From contig NC_054877.1 in the NCBI RefSeq assembly GCF_018320785.1, positions 9,680,030 to 9,744,029 on the forward strand: a stretch of DNA of 64,000 nt. Reading direction: 5' to 3'. The position numbers were made by a program, and so were the translations under genes. The notes below the pieces were generated by a model. The model had not been told where the DNA came from. It was given only the letters and a program-made list of their open reading frames with translations, and ran no database searches. Below, piece by piece: positions 9,521 to 20,414 of this stretch. Position 1 is the first letter of the stretch, and every line of letters starts with the position of its first letter. The stretch comes from Cheilinus undulatus (taxonomy: Eukaryota > Chordata > Actinopteri > Labriformes > Labridae).

Positions 9521-12500
9521 ATTGTGGATATATTATGTTTTGCATACAAGTATATTAAGTTATCTTCAGATTTCACATGGCTTTAACCTCTTTATCTTCC
9601 AAGATGGGCTGTGAAAAGTTCTTCCAAACTTTGTAGTAGGTCCCATTGGTTAGAAAAGTAGTCCAGCGCTAAAGTCTGTGTTGAAATCAGCAAAAAAGAC
9701 GCGTTCAAATTAGGAAATTTTAGGTTTTAAAGAATGGGTATAAATATGTCAGTATATAGATGACAATAACCTAGTAATGCAAAAATGTATTTATTTATTA
9801 ATATTTTCAATCATTGAAGAACTTTTAGAGGGAGGTTGCAGCATTATTTATAATTTAAATGTAATTTATTCAGCCAATTTGTTTTAATACAATTTAATTA
9901 AAAAATTCAAATTAAATTTTATTTATCCGCTTCAATCACCGTACCGAAAACATACCGAACCGTGACTTCAAAACAGAGGTACGTTTGGAACTGAAATTTT
10001 TTCTGTACCATTACACCCCTAGTTCCAAGGAAACTCAGGCTTTGTGTTAATTTAGATTAATGTAACAACTATTTAAAGCGTACTAACACAGAACATCCAG
10101 AACGATCCATCTGAAAGCATTACATTTGTAAAATACCCATGAAAATTATTGCCTGCTTTCTTCTATTTTCAATCTAGTTTATCTTAAATATTTTAAAGTG
10201 GCAGCTTTATCTCACAAAATTATAATTCAATCTCAAATCTTTAATCAGATTTTCTTCAAACTGGCACAACTTGTGCACTAGTTGTATTCTCATTATAACG
10301 CTGGCTTCAAACATAAATACGCTCATATTTATTCTGTTTAGTTCTTTAATTCAGCCAAATTAAATTGACATTTACTGATGTGCATATAACTCCATAAAGA
10401 GTAATGTGGCCCCTTCATCCGTGCTCACCGACAAAAAAAAAAAACATCATGTAGAATAAAAGAATGCATGTTTAGTCGACTAGTGACTTTGTATAAAAAG
10501 ATCTGTATTTTTATTAAGAGAAAACATGAATATGAACTGAAGGAATAAATGATAGAATGCAAAAATAAAGCTATGTTTCTGGCTCTGTACGAGGGGGGAG
10601 GCAAAGAGAAACTGAAGATTTATTGAAGACATCCTACTCCCAACCAGGTTAGACTGAGTTACCACAATAACTGACAGAGTCTAGGTTTCTGCTCCTTGTG
10701 AAACAGGCCTGAATCTGCCCTTATTCTTGGGTTTGAGTTTCCTCCTTCTCTGAAATGAAAATCCATGAGTCCCTTGTTTCAGGGTTAACAGACTCAAGGT
10801 TTGCACTAATCCTGCTTTTTAAAATGGGCCCTAGATATGCAATTGTATTTTTAGTGTTGAGTCGATGATGGAACGAAGCTGTTGTTAGTATGGTATGTGT
10901 AATTTACTTCAGTTGTAATAGCCTACTGCTAAGCTGGAGGAAGGATATTTGTGATTGGTTTGAATGGAAGTCAAACAATAGTTATCTTGATAATAAGTAT
11001 TAAGTACACAAGTCAAGTTTTCTCTGTAGTTTTAAGCTCAACTGATTCCACGTGCTGAAGAGGAGTCCATTTATACACAGCATCATGTAGTAGTCTTTGT
11101 TTACCAGCACGCAGCGCATGCATCATGTGTAAAACTCATAGATAAGTTTATCTGAAGCAGTTAGACCATTTAAAGTATTTATTTCCTTTGCATATTAGAT
11201 TAAATTGATTGTTTGCAGCAGAGAAACAAAAAAAAAACATTTTTAACAAATCTTAGTGAAATATTTATGTTGAAAACGAGTGCTGGATGTTTAATGTTAT
11301 ACTGACTGTAGGTCAGTGCACTTACCTGGTACCTTTATATTAGAGCCAAATTTTCATATGTTATCAAAGACTATTCAAAGTGAATGAACACTGCTGGACT
11401 CAAGCTCCTCACCCTTTATCCTGTGTTCTGACCAACACACCAAGAATCAGCTATACCTCAGAGCTTCTCTAACAGGTCTGTATCTTACCAAAAATCTCAC
11501 AGACTTACCTGAATTTATAACCTCAGCCTCATTCTCATGGCAGTCCTTCTGAACTTCATCAGAGCTAAAAGTTGTGTAAGTTCTTCCCTTGAATTTCTCC
11601 TTTAAATGACAAAAAAATCATGAGTACAACATCAGGAGCTGGACCAGTTGGTCTGATACAAAGTATTGAAATGGAAAATATGACGAGGGTTAAAGCCAGC
11701 TCAGAACTCGTCCTATTTCTATTTCTTATCTCCTTTCTGCGATATTGATATTGTTTTTAATCAGGAACACTACTCCACAATTTGAAAAATTCATAGTTAT
11801 AACCTAAAACACTTTCCAGATATCTCATATTGCAGAGCTAGAGCTGGAGACACCTATCTATAATTTTAGCTGAATGACTGCCCATAGAGGTCTCCCCATA
11901 AAGAACATTTTTATCATTAATAAAGTCAATAAAAATAATATTATTCTATATGTATTTTTTAAACAAAGTACACTTACTTTGCCATGGCTAAAATAGTATT
12001 TCAAACAGTGTAAATGATTCACAAATGCTTTTCGGTGCATCTTTTTCTGTGATTACTGACTTGGTCCACAACATTAACTCAATAGGAAAGAAGGCTGACC
12101 ATTTATCATATCAGCTACATGAACATACACCTCGCCAGGAAATTAGGCTAACTGGATTGTTTTGGTTATTTGATAATTTATCACACTTTCTGCATTGAAA
12201 GTATCTGCAATTTAAGAATTTAACGGTTGTTAAATGTCTAATATGAACATCATTTTTCTTTGGAAGCATCTACCTAGCAGATATTACTTTTTAGTAAGCA
12301 GCCCGTTTAACTGCCATGTTAGACTCTGCTTTAAAACAGGAAAATAAAATAAAGGTGGAACTTTTTAGCAAGGTAAATATTGTGTTCACATTTTTTTCCA
12401 CATCTGGTAACTTCGGCTAACAGCTAACATTACGGTTTTACGGATTTATGCATGAATTTTTCTGTTAGGTTACTGTAGTCAGCTAAAAAAGATTACAACC

Positions 12501-12687
12501 TTTTATTATAAAGATAACGTCCATTTCATGAAAGAAACATATCAGTATTAAAAAAATGTTTAAAAGGAAAAGCAGAACTTACTTTTAAGGAGGATGATGA
12601 ATCCATGTAACACACCTAGCATGTCCCGGTACTCAACCGTTGGAGTGATCCGTCAGAACCAGAACCGGTTCGAACTGGTCGAATTTA
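9521..12687. other. Intergenic, no gene seen; one MITE end near 9945-10022
   Basis: Long AT-rich stretch with no convincing coding exon. Around 9945-10022 the text ACCGAACCGTGAC, ending in TGTACCATTACACCCCTA, looks like one inverted end of a hAT-type MITE; a related GTATCGAACCG text is at 60360-60437. Short poly(A) runs occur at 10434 and 11229. Confidence 0.5.
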
Positions 12688-13245
12688 TGCTGCGTTCATT
12701 TAAAGTCGGAACTCAGAAATTTAGAGTTCCCTTTCGAGATGCATCATCTAAAATGAGCCCTGAACTTAAAATTTTCAACTCTGAAGCTTGACATAACTTC
12801 ACTACCCCAAATTTCGAAAACTCAGGGCACTTTGTTTTACAGTTTTTCTCCATTGGTTTGGCTCATTTCTTGAAACAGAAATTACATTCTCAAAACTCTT
12901 AGATCATTTGGCAAAACAGTCTTACAGTTCAGTACGACACCATTGATCACCTGCAAAAGCTCATATCTCTCCCACAACTGTTCACTCATGCTTCAAAACT
13001 AAATCCTATTCTCATATAAAGAGTCAGTGCCCCCAAAATGTATTGTCCCTTTGGCATTGTGTAAGCACTGCAAGTCAAAATGTTTTGATGTTTTGCCACT
13101 ATGGCAGATGACCATTGAAATATCCCTCATGTCCATCTCTCAGTCTTTCACTGACAGTGGTTACTGTGCTTTTTTTTTTTTTTTTTTGTCTAGCTTACAG
13201 AATACAATTGTGTATAAAACTGAAAAAAAGAACAAAATATATATA

Positions 13246-14862
13246 CAGTTGAAACCAGAAGTTTACATACACTATATAAAAAGTCACATAATTTTTTTTT
13301 CCTCACCGTCTAACATTAAATCAGATTAAACTTTTCCTGTTTTTGGTCAATTAGGATTACCAAAATTATTTCTATTTGCTAAATACCAGAATAATGAGAA
13401 CAGGATTTTTTTTAGACAATTTTTATGACTTTCTTCCAAGTCAGAAGTTTACATACACTAAGATTACTATGCCTTTAAACAATCTGGGAAAGCCCAGATG
13501 ATGATGTCATGTCTTTGGAAGCCTCTGATAGGTTTATTGACAACATTTGAGTTAATTAGAGGCACACCTGTGGATGTATATTAAGGCACACCTGAAACAC
13601 ACTGCTTCTTTGTGTAACATCATGGGAAAATCAAAACAAATCAGCCAAGATATCAGGAAGAGAATTGTGGACTTGCACAAGTCTGGTTCATCCTTGGGTG
13701 CAATTTCCAGATGCCTGAAGGAGCCACGTTCATCTGTTCAAACAATTATACGCAAGTATAAACACCATGGGAATGTCCAGCCATCATACCGCTCAGGAAG
13801 GAGACAGGTTCTGTGTCCCAGAGATGAACGTGCTTTGGTCCGAAAAGTGCATCTCAACCCAAGAACAAAAGCAAAAGACCTTGTGAAGATGCTGGCTGAA
13901 GCTGGTAAGAGTGTGTCATTATCAACAGTCAAACGAGTCCTGTACCGACATGGGCTGAAAGGCCACTCTCCCAGGAAGAAGCCATTACTCCAAAAGAAAC
14001 ATAAAAAAGCCAGATTACAGTTTGCAAATGCACACAGGGACAAAGACCTTAATTTTTGGAGACATGTTCTGTGGTCTGACGAAACTAAAATTGAACTTTT
14101 TGGCCATAATGAGCATCGTTACATTTGGAGAAAAAAAGGGGGAGGCTTTCAAGCCTGAGAACACCATCCCAACTGTGAAACATGGGGGTGGCAGCATCAT
14201 GTTGTGGGGTTGTTTTGCTGCAGGAGGGACTGGTGCACTTCACAAAATAGATGGCATCATGAGGAAAGAACATTATGTGGAAATACTGAAGCAACATCTC
14301 AAGACATCAGCCAAGAAGTTAAAGCTTGGGCGCAAATGGGTTTTCCAAATGGACAATGACCCTAAGCATACTGCCAAACTGGTTACAAAGGGGCTTAAGG
14401 ATAACAAAGTCAATGTTTTGGAGTGGCCATCACAAAGCCCTGATCTTAATCCCATTGAAAATTTATGGGCAGAGCTGAAAAGGCATGTGTGAGCAAGGTG
14501 GCCTACAAACTTGGCTCAGTTACACCAGTTCTGCCAGGAGGAATGGGCCAAAATTCCTGCAAACTATTGTGAGAAGCTTGTGGAAGCATATCCAAAACGT
14601 TTGACCCAAGTCATACAGTTTAAAGGCAATGCTACCAAATACTAATGAAATGTATGTAAACTTCTGACTCTCAAGAAAATAATAAAAAAATGTCTAAAAA
14701 ATGATCTCTCTCATTATTCTGGCATTTAGCAAATAGAAATAATTTTGGTAATCCTAATTGACCAAAAACAGGAAAAGTTTAATCTGATTTAATGTTAGAC
14801 GGTGAGAAAAAAAAGTTTATGTGACTTTTTATATAGTGTATGTAAACTTCTGGTTTCAACTG
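13246..14862 (+). mobile_element. Full-length Tc1-family transposon (1617 bp)
   Basis: Terminal inverted repeats are readable to the base. The left end starts CAGTTGAAACCAGAAGTTTA at 13246, the right end is its reverse complement ending at 14862, and both are flanked by the expected TA (13244-13245 and 14863-14864). The near-perfect match continues for tens of bases (CATACACTATATAAAAAGTC), and the TIR text extends to roughly 150 bp at each end. Length is typical of Tc1 elements. It sits inside the IS630-like element at 12835-15732. Ends look young, but the transposase is broken. Confidence 0.95.
13622..14645 (+). pseudogene. Tc1 transposase, disabled by one frameshift and one stop
   Basis: The reading starts MGKSKQISQDIRKRIVDLHK at 13622 and carries the paired helix-turn-helix DNA-binding domains and the DDE catalytic core. 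[10 protein letters not shown] holds the first Asp, QMDNDPKH the second, and [11 protein letters not shown] the Glu, with about 34 residues between the last two (D34E). Two lesions are visible. The frame shifts in the A/G homopolymer near 14131-14142, and an in-frame TGA at 14490-14492 stands where Arg is expected (TGA from CGA, a typical CpG decay). The remainder (about 50 aa) reads on to TAA at 14643-14645. It could not make an active enzyme as it stands. Confidence 0.93.
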
Positions 14863-14919
14863 TATATAGGAATTTACAGTAAGAGCAGACTCCAAGGTTT
14901 GACATCACATATTGCACTC

Positions 14920-15171
14920 CTACTGCCAAGGAAACTGATGATGGAGGAGACTGTAGAGTGGGTCACATGAGGCTGCTCTCGGTAGCCCCTCTGCCATTGT
15001 GAGGCGATGGTTGATCACATGGTCGATAATTATTGCCTGAATTTCATCCGGGACAGCATGGTGTCTTCGTGCTCCTCGGCCTCTTCTAACCCTTACTCCT
15101 CCTCCTCTTCTTCTTCCTCTTCCTTCAGCAGGCAGGTGCCCTCGTTCATTTGCTTGGCCAGGTGCCTCCAT
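14920..15171 (-). pseudogene. IS630-like transposase, N-terminal remnant
   Basis: Minus-strand reading from the ATG at 15171 gives an Arg/Gly/Glu-rich leader (EGRGRRRGGGVRVRRGRG) and then VPDEIQAIIIDHVINHRLTMAEG, the helix-turn-helix start typical of a large fish IS630-like transposase family. The reading degenerates after about 60 residues and stops at 14920. No catalytic Asp/Glu region follows. The apparent CTC/TTC microsatellite at 15095-15128 is simply the codons for this leader. Confidence 0.7.
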
Positions 15172-15808
15172 GTTCAGAAATTGTACTGGTCCTGGTCAAG
15201 CTCTATATATAAATTACATGTTTGGCAGCATTCACAATCATGGACAGCACCTGTCAGGTAACTAAACACTGTTTGATTGGTCGTCTGAGATGTGTGACAC
15301 TCCTCCTTCGTTAGTCAAGTTCTAGTTTCATCTAACTGTCGATTAATCGATTTTTCCAGTGTTCAAAGAGATTCATGTGTGATATTCATGGTTTTACAGT
15401 ATGTTCTTGACTAATGATGACCTATACATTGAAATGATGCTGACATGTTTTGGAGAGAACAACCATTAGACTGAGAAGTCAACAGTTTAGATCAACAAGA
15501 TCAGTTCACTTGGAAATTGTGCTAAATGCAGGCTATCTGTACTTAATCATTTGCAAAGATGTACCGAGACATTGAGACATGTACCAAGACATTTGCAATT
15601 TGATGAAATGAAGGAGAAATTCAATTCTGTTGTGAACAATTGCCAAGTGGTTTGGAGGTTTGTCCATGTTATTTTGAGAATGTAATTTCTGTTTCAAGAA
15701 ATGACCCAAACCAATGGAGAAAAGCTGTATTTGGTGGCAAATAAAAACTCGGCTGTGATGTCATCTCCATCTCGGAAGTCAGAATTTCGAGGTAAATGGA
15801 ACGCAGCA

Positions 15809-17097
15809 ATAGCTATAACAAAGGAAATGTTCTAGGTCCTAAGAATCAAACAACTCTACATAACATTACATACATTTACACCGTCCATGAGAAAATGTTT
15901 TGTATGTTTTTAGGCTTGTTGTAATGGCATGACTACATTTCACTCACTTTATGCAGTACATAACTGAAACATGCTGATTTAACAAAGAAAACATATGTCT
16001 GTGCATAATCTCAATATAATGTTTTCATATTTCACTAATTACAGAAAATGTACTTACTTGTATATTCTTGGAAAGTATTTCACATGCAGTACTATTACTA
16101 CCACCACTAGTACTACTACAGTTACTATTATCATCATCAATCAGGAGAGCCTTAATACATGTTTTACTATGGTTTATATTTACATGTTTGGAAATGTCAT
16201 AAATTGGGGATGCAGGACGGCACTAAGGAACTGGACCTGTACATCGATGAGATGTGCTGGAGGTGGCTGGGGTGGAGGAGGGTTGCGGTGGTAATCTGAC
16301 TGCGGAGGAGAGGAGAACAGAATTTAAAATATGATAGCAGCAGGCTGATCGGATCGAGAGAGGTTGTGGTAGAAAGGGATAAGCTCAGAATTTATGTGAG
16401 CAGACGTCCATACCAGTTTAGAAGCAGAGCGGGAAATCGAAGCTGGAAAATGGAGACATGTAGGTAATGAAGATGAATGGAACTGAGACAATCTTGAAAT
16501 ACATGAAAAATAAAAACATTTCTATAACAGCATTTGACTATGTTGTCACCCAGAAATTATTAGAGCTATATTTGGCTGTAATTGCTGCTGTAAACACTTT
16601 TGTATGCATCAGAAAATGCATTTCATAAAAACTATCTGTAAGCAGAATATTCATATTAACTAGTTATGACTATGTTCACTGAAATTAAAAAGCAGTTTAC
16701 ATTTTCTTAAACTCTACATTTGGCAAATTGAATTAAGCAATAATTTTTGCATAATGAAAGCTATATATTTGTTTCTTTTGTTAATTGTAAGCAACTATGA
16801 TTTTTTAAATTAGAATATCCCACAATTTGTCACATTTCGGTCCTCTGGCAGAATAAAATCGACGTGGCCCTGCTGGGCATCCCTGACATTGGTGCTTTTG
16901 TGACTCCCAAATTCCCCCCGGGAAATCAAGTAATTGTGATTTTGGAAAAAAATATTTCCGAACTATTTCTCTTTATTATTGTCTGGTTAACTTCGATTTA
17001 TAAAAATATCCCGAAGTCTGTACTGTGTTTTTCCCGAGAAAAGACAACTACCGCCAGGGGGCTGTCCACCCGCTCCATCAGTTGGTTTTACCCACCG
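15809..17097. other. Intergenic; trinucleotide run near 16090-16140
   Basis: No gene seen. ACT/ATC/ACC trinucleotide runs occur around 16090-16140, and 16200-16320 is a G-rich patch without a convincing reading frame. The last part leads into the stard3nl promoter region. Confidence 0.5.
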
Positions 17098-17122
17098 ACT
17101 CCATTTCCCAGAATGCTTCGCG
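17098..17122 (+). promoter_or_regulatory. ZNF143/THAP11-type promoter motif (SBS-like)
   Basis: ACTCCATTTCCCAGAATGC followed by TTCGCG closely matches the known vertebrate ZNF143 (Staf) binding consensus ACTACAnnTCCCAGnATGC. This motif is typically found within 100-200 bp of transcription starts of broadly expressed genes. It lies about 150 bp before a strong splice donor at 17274, which supports a promoter and first exon here. Confidence 0.7.
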
Positions 17123-17124
17123 TT

Positions 17125-17273
17125 GTCATTTCTGATTGCTTCCACCATCCTGTCTGAGCAGACGGAGAGGAAACAGATGACTTGTCTGCAGCATTCAGGT
17201 TGAAACCAGCCAATTAGTATCTCCAGAGCTCAGATTGAAGATATTTAAAACCTCGAAGGACCGACTTTAAAAG
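17125..17273 (+). other. stard3nl: Probable noncoding first exon of stard3nl
   Basis: A strong donor (AAAAG then GTAAGAA, intron starting 17274) follows about 150 bp of less AT-rich sequence downstream of the ZNF143-like motif. The next downstream acceptor on this strand that leads into a recognisable gene is the stard3nl exon 2 acceptor at 28914. The exon start is approximate. The link to stard3nl is inferred from orientation and the lack of any other gene between them; it could instead belong to an unrecognised transcript. Confidence 0.5.
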
Positions 17274-18212
17274 GTAAGAACTACGATGGTGCGGTTTAAA
17301 CCGTTTTAGATTCATGTCTTTAAGCTAGCGAGCTAGCTAGCAGGAGGAAAGCTGAATGATGCTGGTGAACGAACCTCTGTTATTGTGGCACTTTAATTCA
17401 GCATTTCAGATGCACCTCGTGTTTCACTAATTTCTGCTTCTCCATTCTTGAATGGACGCCATTCTAAAGAGTTCGTTTAAGCTGATGAACCCACAGTGCC
17501 ACGTCTGTTAGTCGTCGGTTGGTCTGTTTTTGTTGCGTTTCCTGCTGCAGTTTGTGGTCAGCTGTTGGAGCTGTGAAAGTGTTGCATGTATAAACCCATT
17601 CAGCTTAAATTTACAGCCAACTCAACCACTATCTCATCAGTGCATTTAATAAACTAATGATTCTGTGGACCCATTTTAGTGGGTCAGATATACATGTTTG
17701 GCATTGAGAGCTGAATGAAATGCATTATCCGTGATTTTATGACATGCAAGTCGTGTGACATGACTTTGCTACTAAACTGTAACAGTTTCTGTCATATTTT
17801 AGATACTGGGTCAACAAGGTGTGTCAGCTGCACTTCACAAGATTATTATCCACTACTGGTGTGTTTGTTGTGGCAGGTGTGTCCACACACAGGTGAGAAT
17901 AAGCCTGTTGGTATGAGCTGGCCACCTCATCCTTCCTTTGTGCTTTAATAACAGCTTATAATATCAGTTTATCTATTCCAAGTATGTTATGAACTTCTAA
18001 ACTGATAAGAAAAGGCCCATAAGTGTCCAGTATTCATGGTTTTGTTTTATATTTCTATAGCTGTGTTGGAATTAGGCCATTTCTTTAATACCACATCTTA
18101 CCTGACCTCATGTTATTTTAATTGTTTATACCACTGACACTACTGAAGCTTTACGTCTCATAAGACAAACATAACAGAGTGATAACTTTATCAAAAATCC
18201 CATTGTCTAAAT

Positions 18213-19395
18213 CAGAGGTTCTCAACCTTGGGGTCGGGACCCCCTGTGGGGTCGCGAGACTCTGAGAGGGGTCTCCAGATTCTCCCCAAAAACTGAGAAT
18301 TTTTTAAAATTACATTGTTACAACTTTACACAAATTTAGCCGAATTTTAACCCATTTTCATTGTTTTTCCCACCAATTTTAACACTTTTTTGCCAGTTGA
18401 AAACCTGTTTTTTCCCATTTTAAACCCTTTCCACCACTTTTTTCTTCCTGTTTTTGACACTTCTGAACCAATTCTTGCCACTTCAGCCTAATGTTGCCTC
18501 TGTTGACCTATCATTGCCACTATTAACCCCATTTCTTCCAATTTTTACACCCATTTTAGCCACATTCAAGATAAGATATTCCTTTATTAGTCACACAAGT
18601 GGAAATTCTAAATCATTCCATTTCACTATCCAAATGCCCATTTTTGCCAGTTTAATCAATTTCTGCCAATATCTGCCTTTTTTTCTTTCTCATGTGACAC
18701 TTTTTTGCAAGTTTATATTAATTTTTCATCCCATTTCAGCAAATTTCCACCCATTTTTGCCTATTTGAAACCTTTCCAGTAACTTTTTAACTCACTTTTA
18801 GTGCTATTTATGACAATTTTTGCCCTTTTTAGTTTTTCTTTTTGCAATTTTCATCCCATTTTTGCCACTTCTAACCCACTGCATATAAAATAAGGAGGTG
18901 TTAGCCCTCATTTTTTCTACTTTTACAATCCAACTTCACCTCCCTTTCCACCATTTTATGCCATTATTAACCCATTTTTGCTATTTTAATCTCATTTTTG
19001 CCACTTCTAACCCATTTCTTCTACTTTTAAATCCAACTTCTCCTCCCTTTCCTCCATTTTATGCCATTATGCCATTAGGGATTTACATTTTTGAGAAGGC
19101 TATGTACTACACAAATTATTTAAAAAGATATTTTATTTCTTTGATAAATATAAAGTATGAATATCACAGCTTAATTTTACAGTGGACCATGATTTTGCTG
19201 ACCTCCATGGGCCCCCCGTTTGGCTGGACCCTAGAAAGCTCACCCATTTATCCCCCCTTATGGGTGTCCTTGTCTGCACATGACTATTTTTGAATGTTCA
19301 TGACTGTTTTCAACCACCTTCAGGTACAGTGGGGGTCCCCGATCTCTGGCACCTTAATTTTGGGGGTCGCGGGCTGAAAAGGTTGAGAACCATTG
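18213..19395 (+). mobile_element. hAT-type nonautonomous element with a degenerate internal TTTTGCC array
   Basis: It starts CAGAGGTTCTCAACCTTGG and ends AAGGTTGAGAACCATTG, the classic CAGnGGTTCTCAACC hAT terminus in inverted form. The flanking 8-mers GTCTAAAT (18205-18212) and GTCTCCAT (19396-19403) agree at 6 of 8 positions and look like an aged target-site duplication. The interior is not coding. From about 18340 to 19050 it is a loose array of TTTTTGCCACTT / AACCCATTTT words, and a retroposon tail (AGATAAGATATTCC) is embedded at about 18569-18612. Length 1183 bp. Confidence 0.85.
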
Positions 19396-19534
19396 GTCTC
19401 CATTACAGCAGCAGCCTATAACAGTGTTGCACCAATGTATTTGTACAATTCAGGCACTGTGAAGAAGTTTGCCTGCAGTGTTAAATAATTAATGAAATTA
19501 CCCAGTATTGGGTGCGTCATAGCAAAGTTTTTAG

Positions 19535-19932
19535 TAGGAATGCATGATATAATTATCAGCATAATAACGGTTTCTGCAGATATTAGTGTAAAAAGTTAAA
19601 TATCCGTATCAGCAGATGTGACACTTCATCAGTTACATCAGTATCGGTATCAAATTGTTTTGAATTATCAGGATTTTCCCTGCATATAAAATAAGAAGGT
19701 GTTCGCCCTCAGCTCTTGAAGTTCTGACGTCATGAAAAATGTTATTTTCTGTCAAATGATGTCTTGTAAAATCGGGGGAATACGTAAAACGTTGCCTGTA
19801 AAAGGTGTTTGCTTTAGCCAGTTAAAGGCACAGTTTACACGCACATGTATGCATAAGATCAGCCAACATTTGAGCCAAGGAAAACCCTGGACATACCGTA
19901 TATCGACAGAAATCCAATATCCTGTATCCCTA
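19535..19932 (+). mobile_element. hAT-type MITE, about 400 bp
   Basis: The left end TAGGAATGCATGATAT and right end ATATCCTGTATCCCTA are imperfect inverted repeats. The flanking 8-mers GTTTTTAG and GATCTTAG match at 6 of 8 positions. The interior has TATCAGTATCGGTATC-type words and no coding potential. Confidence 0.65.
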
Positions 19933-20414
19933 GATCTTAGGCAAACGTTTTTCTTTGCCAGTTAAACATATTTTAGATGTCATACTAACTAGTGCTACAC
20001 AATAAATGTAATCACAATCATGTCAGGCTGTGCAATTACATAATCACATAAAAGGCTGAAATATTTTTGTATTAAGGAGTTCTTAAAAAGTTTACAAAGT
20101 GCCCGTAGAAAGGCTTTTAAGTTTTACAATAGTGCTGCTAGTGCACTTTTTAGAAGTGCCTTTATATTAATAAAAGGAAAAAGGTTTCTTTTTGGAAACA
20201 TATTGTTATTTTGAAAGCAGTACTGTAAAAAAACGTCAGTTTTTTTGTGCTTCTTAATATTTGGATATCTTGAGAAATACACACTTTAACATTATAAGTA
20301 TTTTCTGCGTTTTCCTTGATAACAAAACAAGCAGACTCCTAATACCATTGATGGATTATATCACAGTCGCAAATCACATTATTGTGCGGTATAATGGCAA
20401 TTGCATATTAATAC

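Larger units (their letters stand above)
12835..15732 (-). mobile_element. IS630-like (Tc1/mariner superfamily) transposon, internally deleted
   Basis: Long inverted ends are visible. On the left about 12838-12900 reads TTTTTCTCCATTGGTTTGG, then CTCATTTCTTGAAACAGAAA; on the right about 15662-15732 is its reverse complement with a few mismatches. The inverted text is about 65 bp. A transposase N-terminus survives on the minus strand at 14920-15171. The DDE catalytic region is absent, so the copy is deleted. A complete-length Tc1 element has inserted within it at 13246-14862. Confidence 0.7.
12688..15808. mobile_element. Outer MITE-like element carrying nested insertions
   Basis: The left end TGCTGCGTTCATTTA (12688) matches the reverse complement of the right end (TAAATGGAACGCAGCA, ending 15808), apart from one extra C in the right copy. 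Next to the ends, both arms carry GGAA/CTCAG/TTTCGAG-type text in inverted orientation. Everything between the arms is later insertion. The element's own DNA is only about 150 bp on the left and about 75 bp on the right. I see no secure target-site duplication. Confidence 0.65.

Noticed and set aside
15095..15130. CTC/TTC microsatellite
   Set aside because: It is the codon run of the IS630-like transposase leader on the minus strand, not an independent simple repeat.
18454..19293. Phe/Leu/Pro-rich open frames at 18454-19293 and 30019-30444, resembling membrane proteins
   Set aside because: They are translations of the TTTTTGCC/CCCATTTT array inside hAT-type elements; composition alone explains the hydrophobicity.
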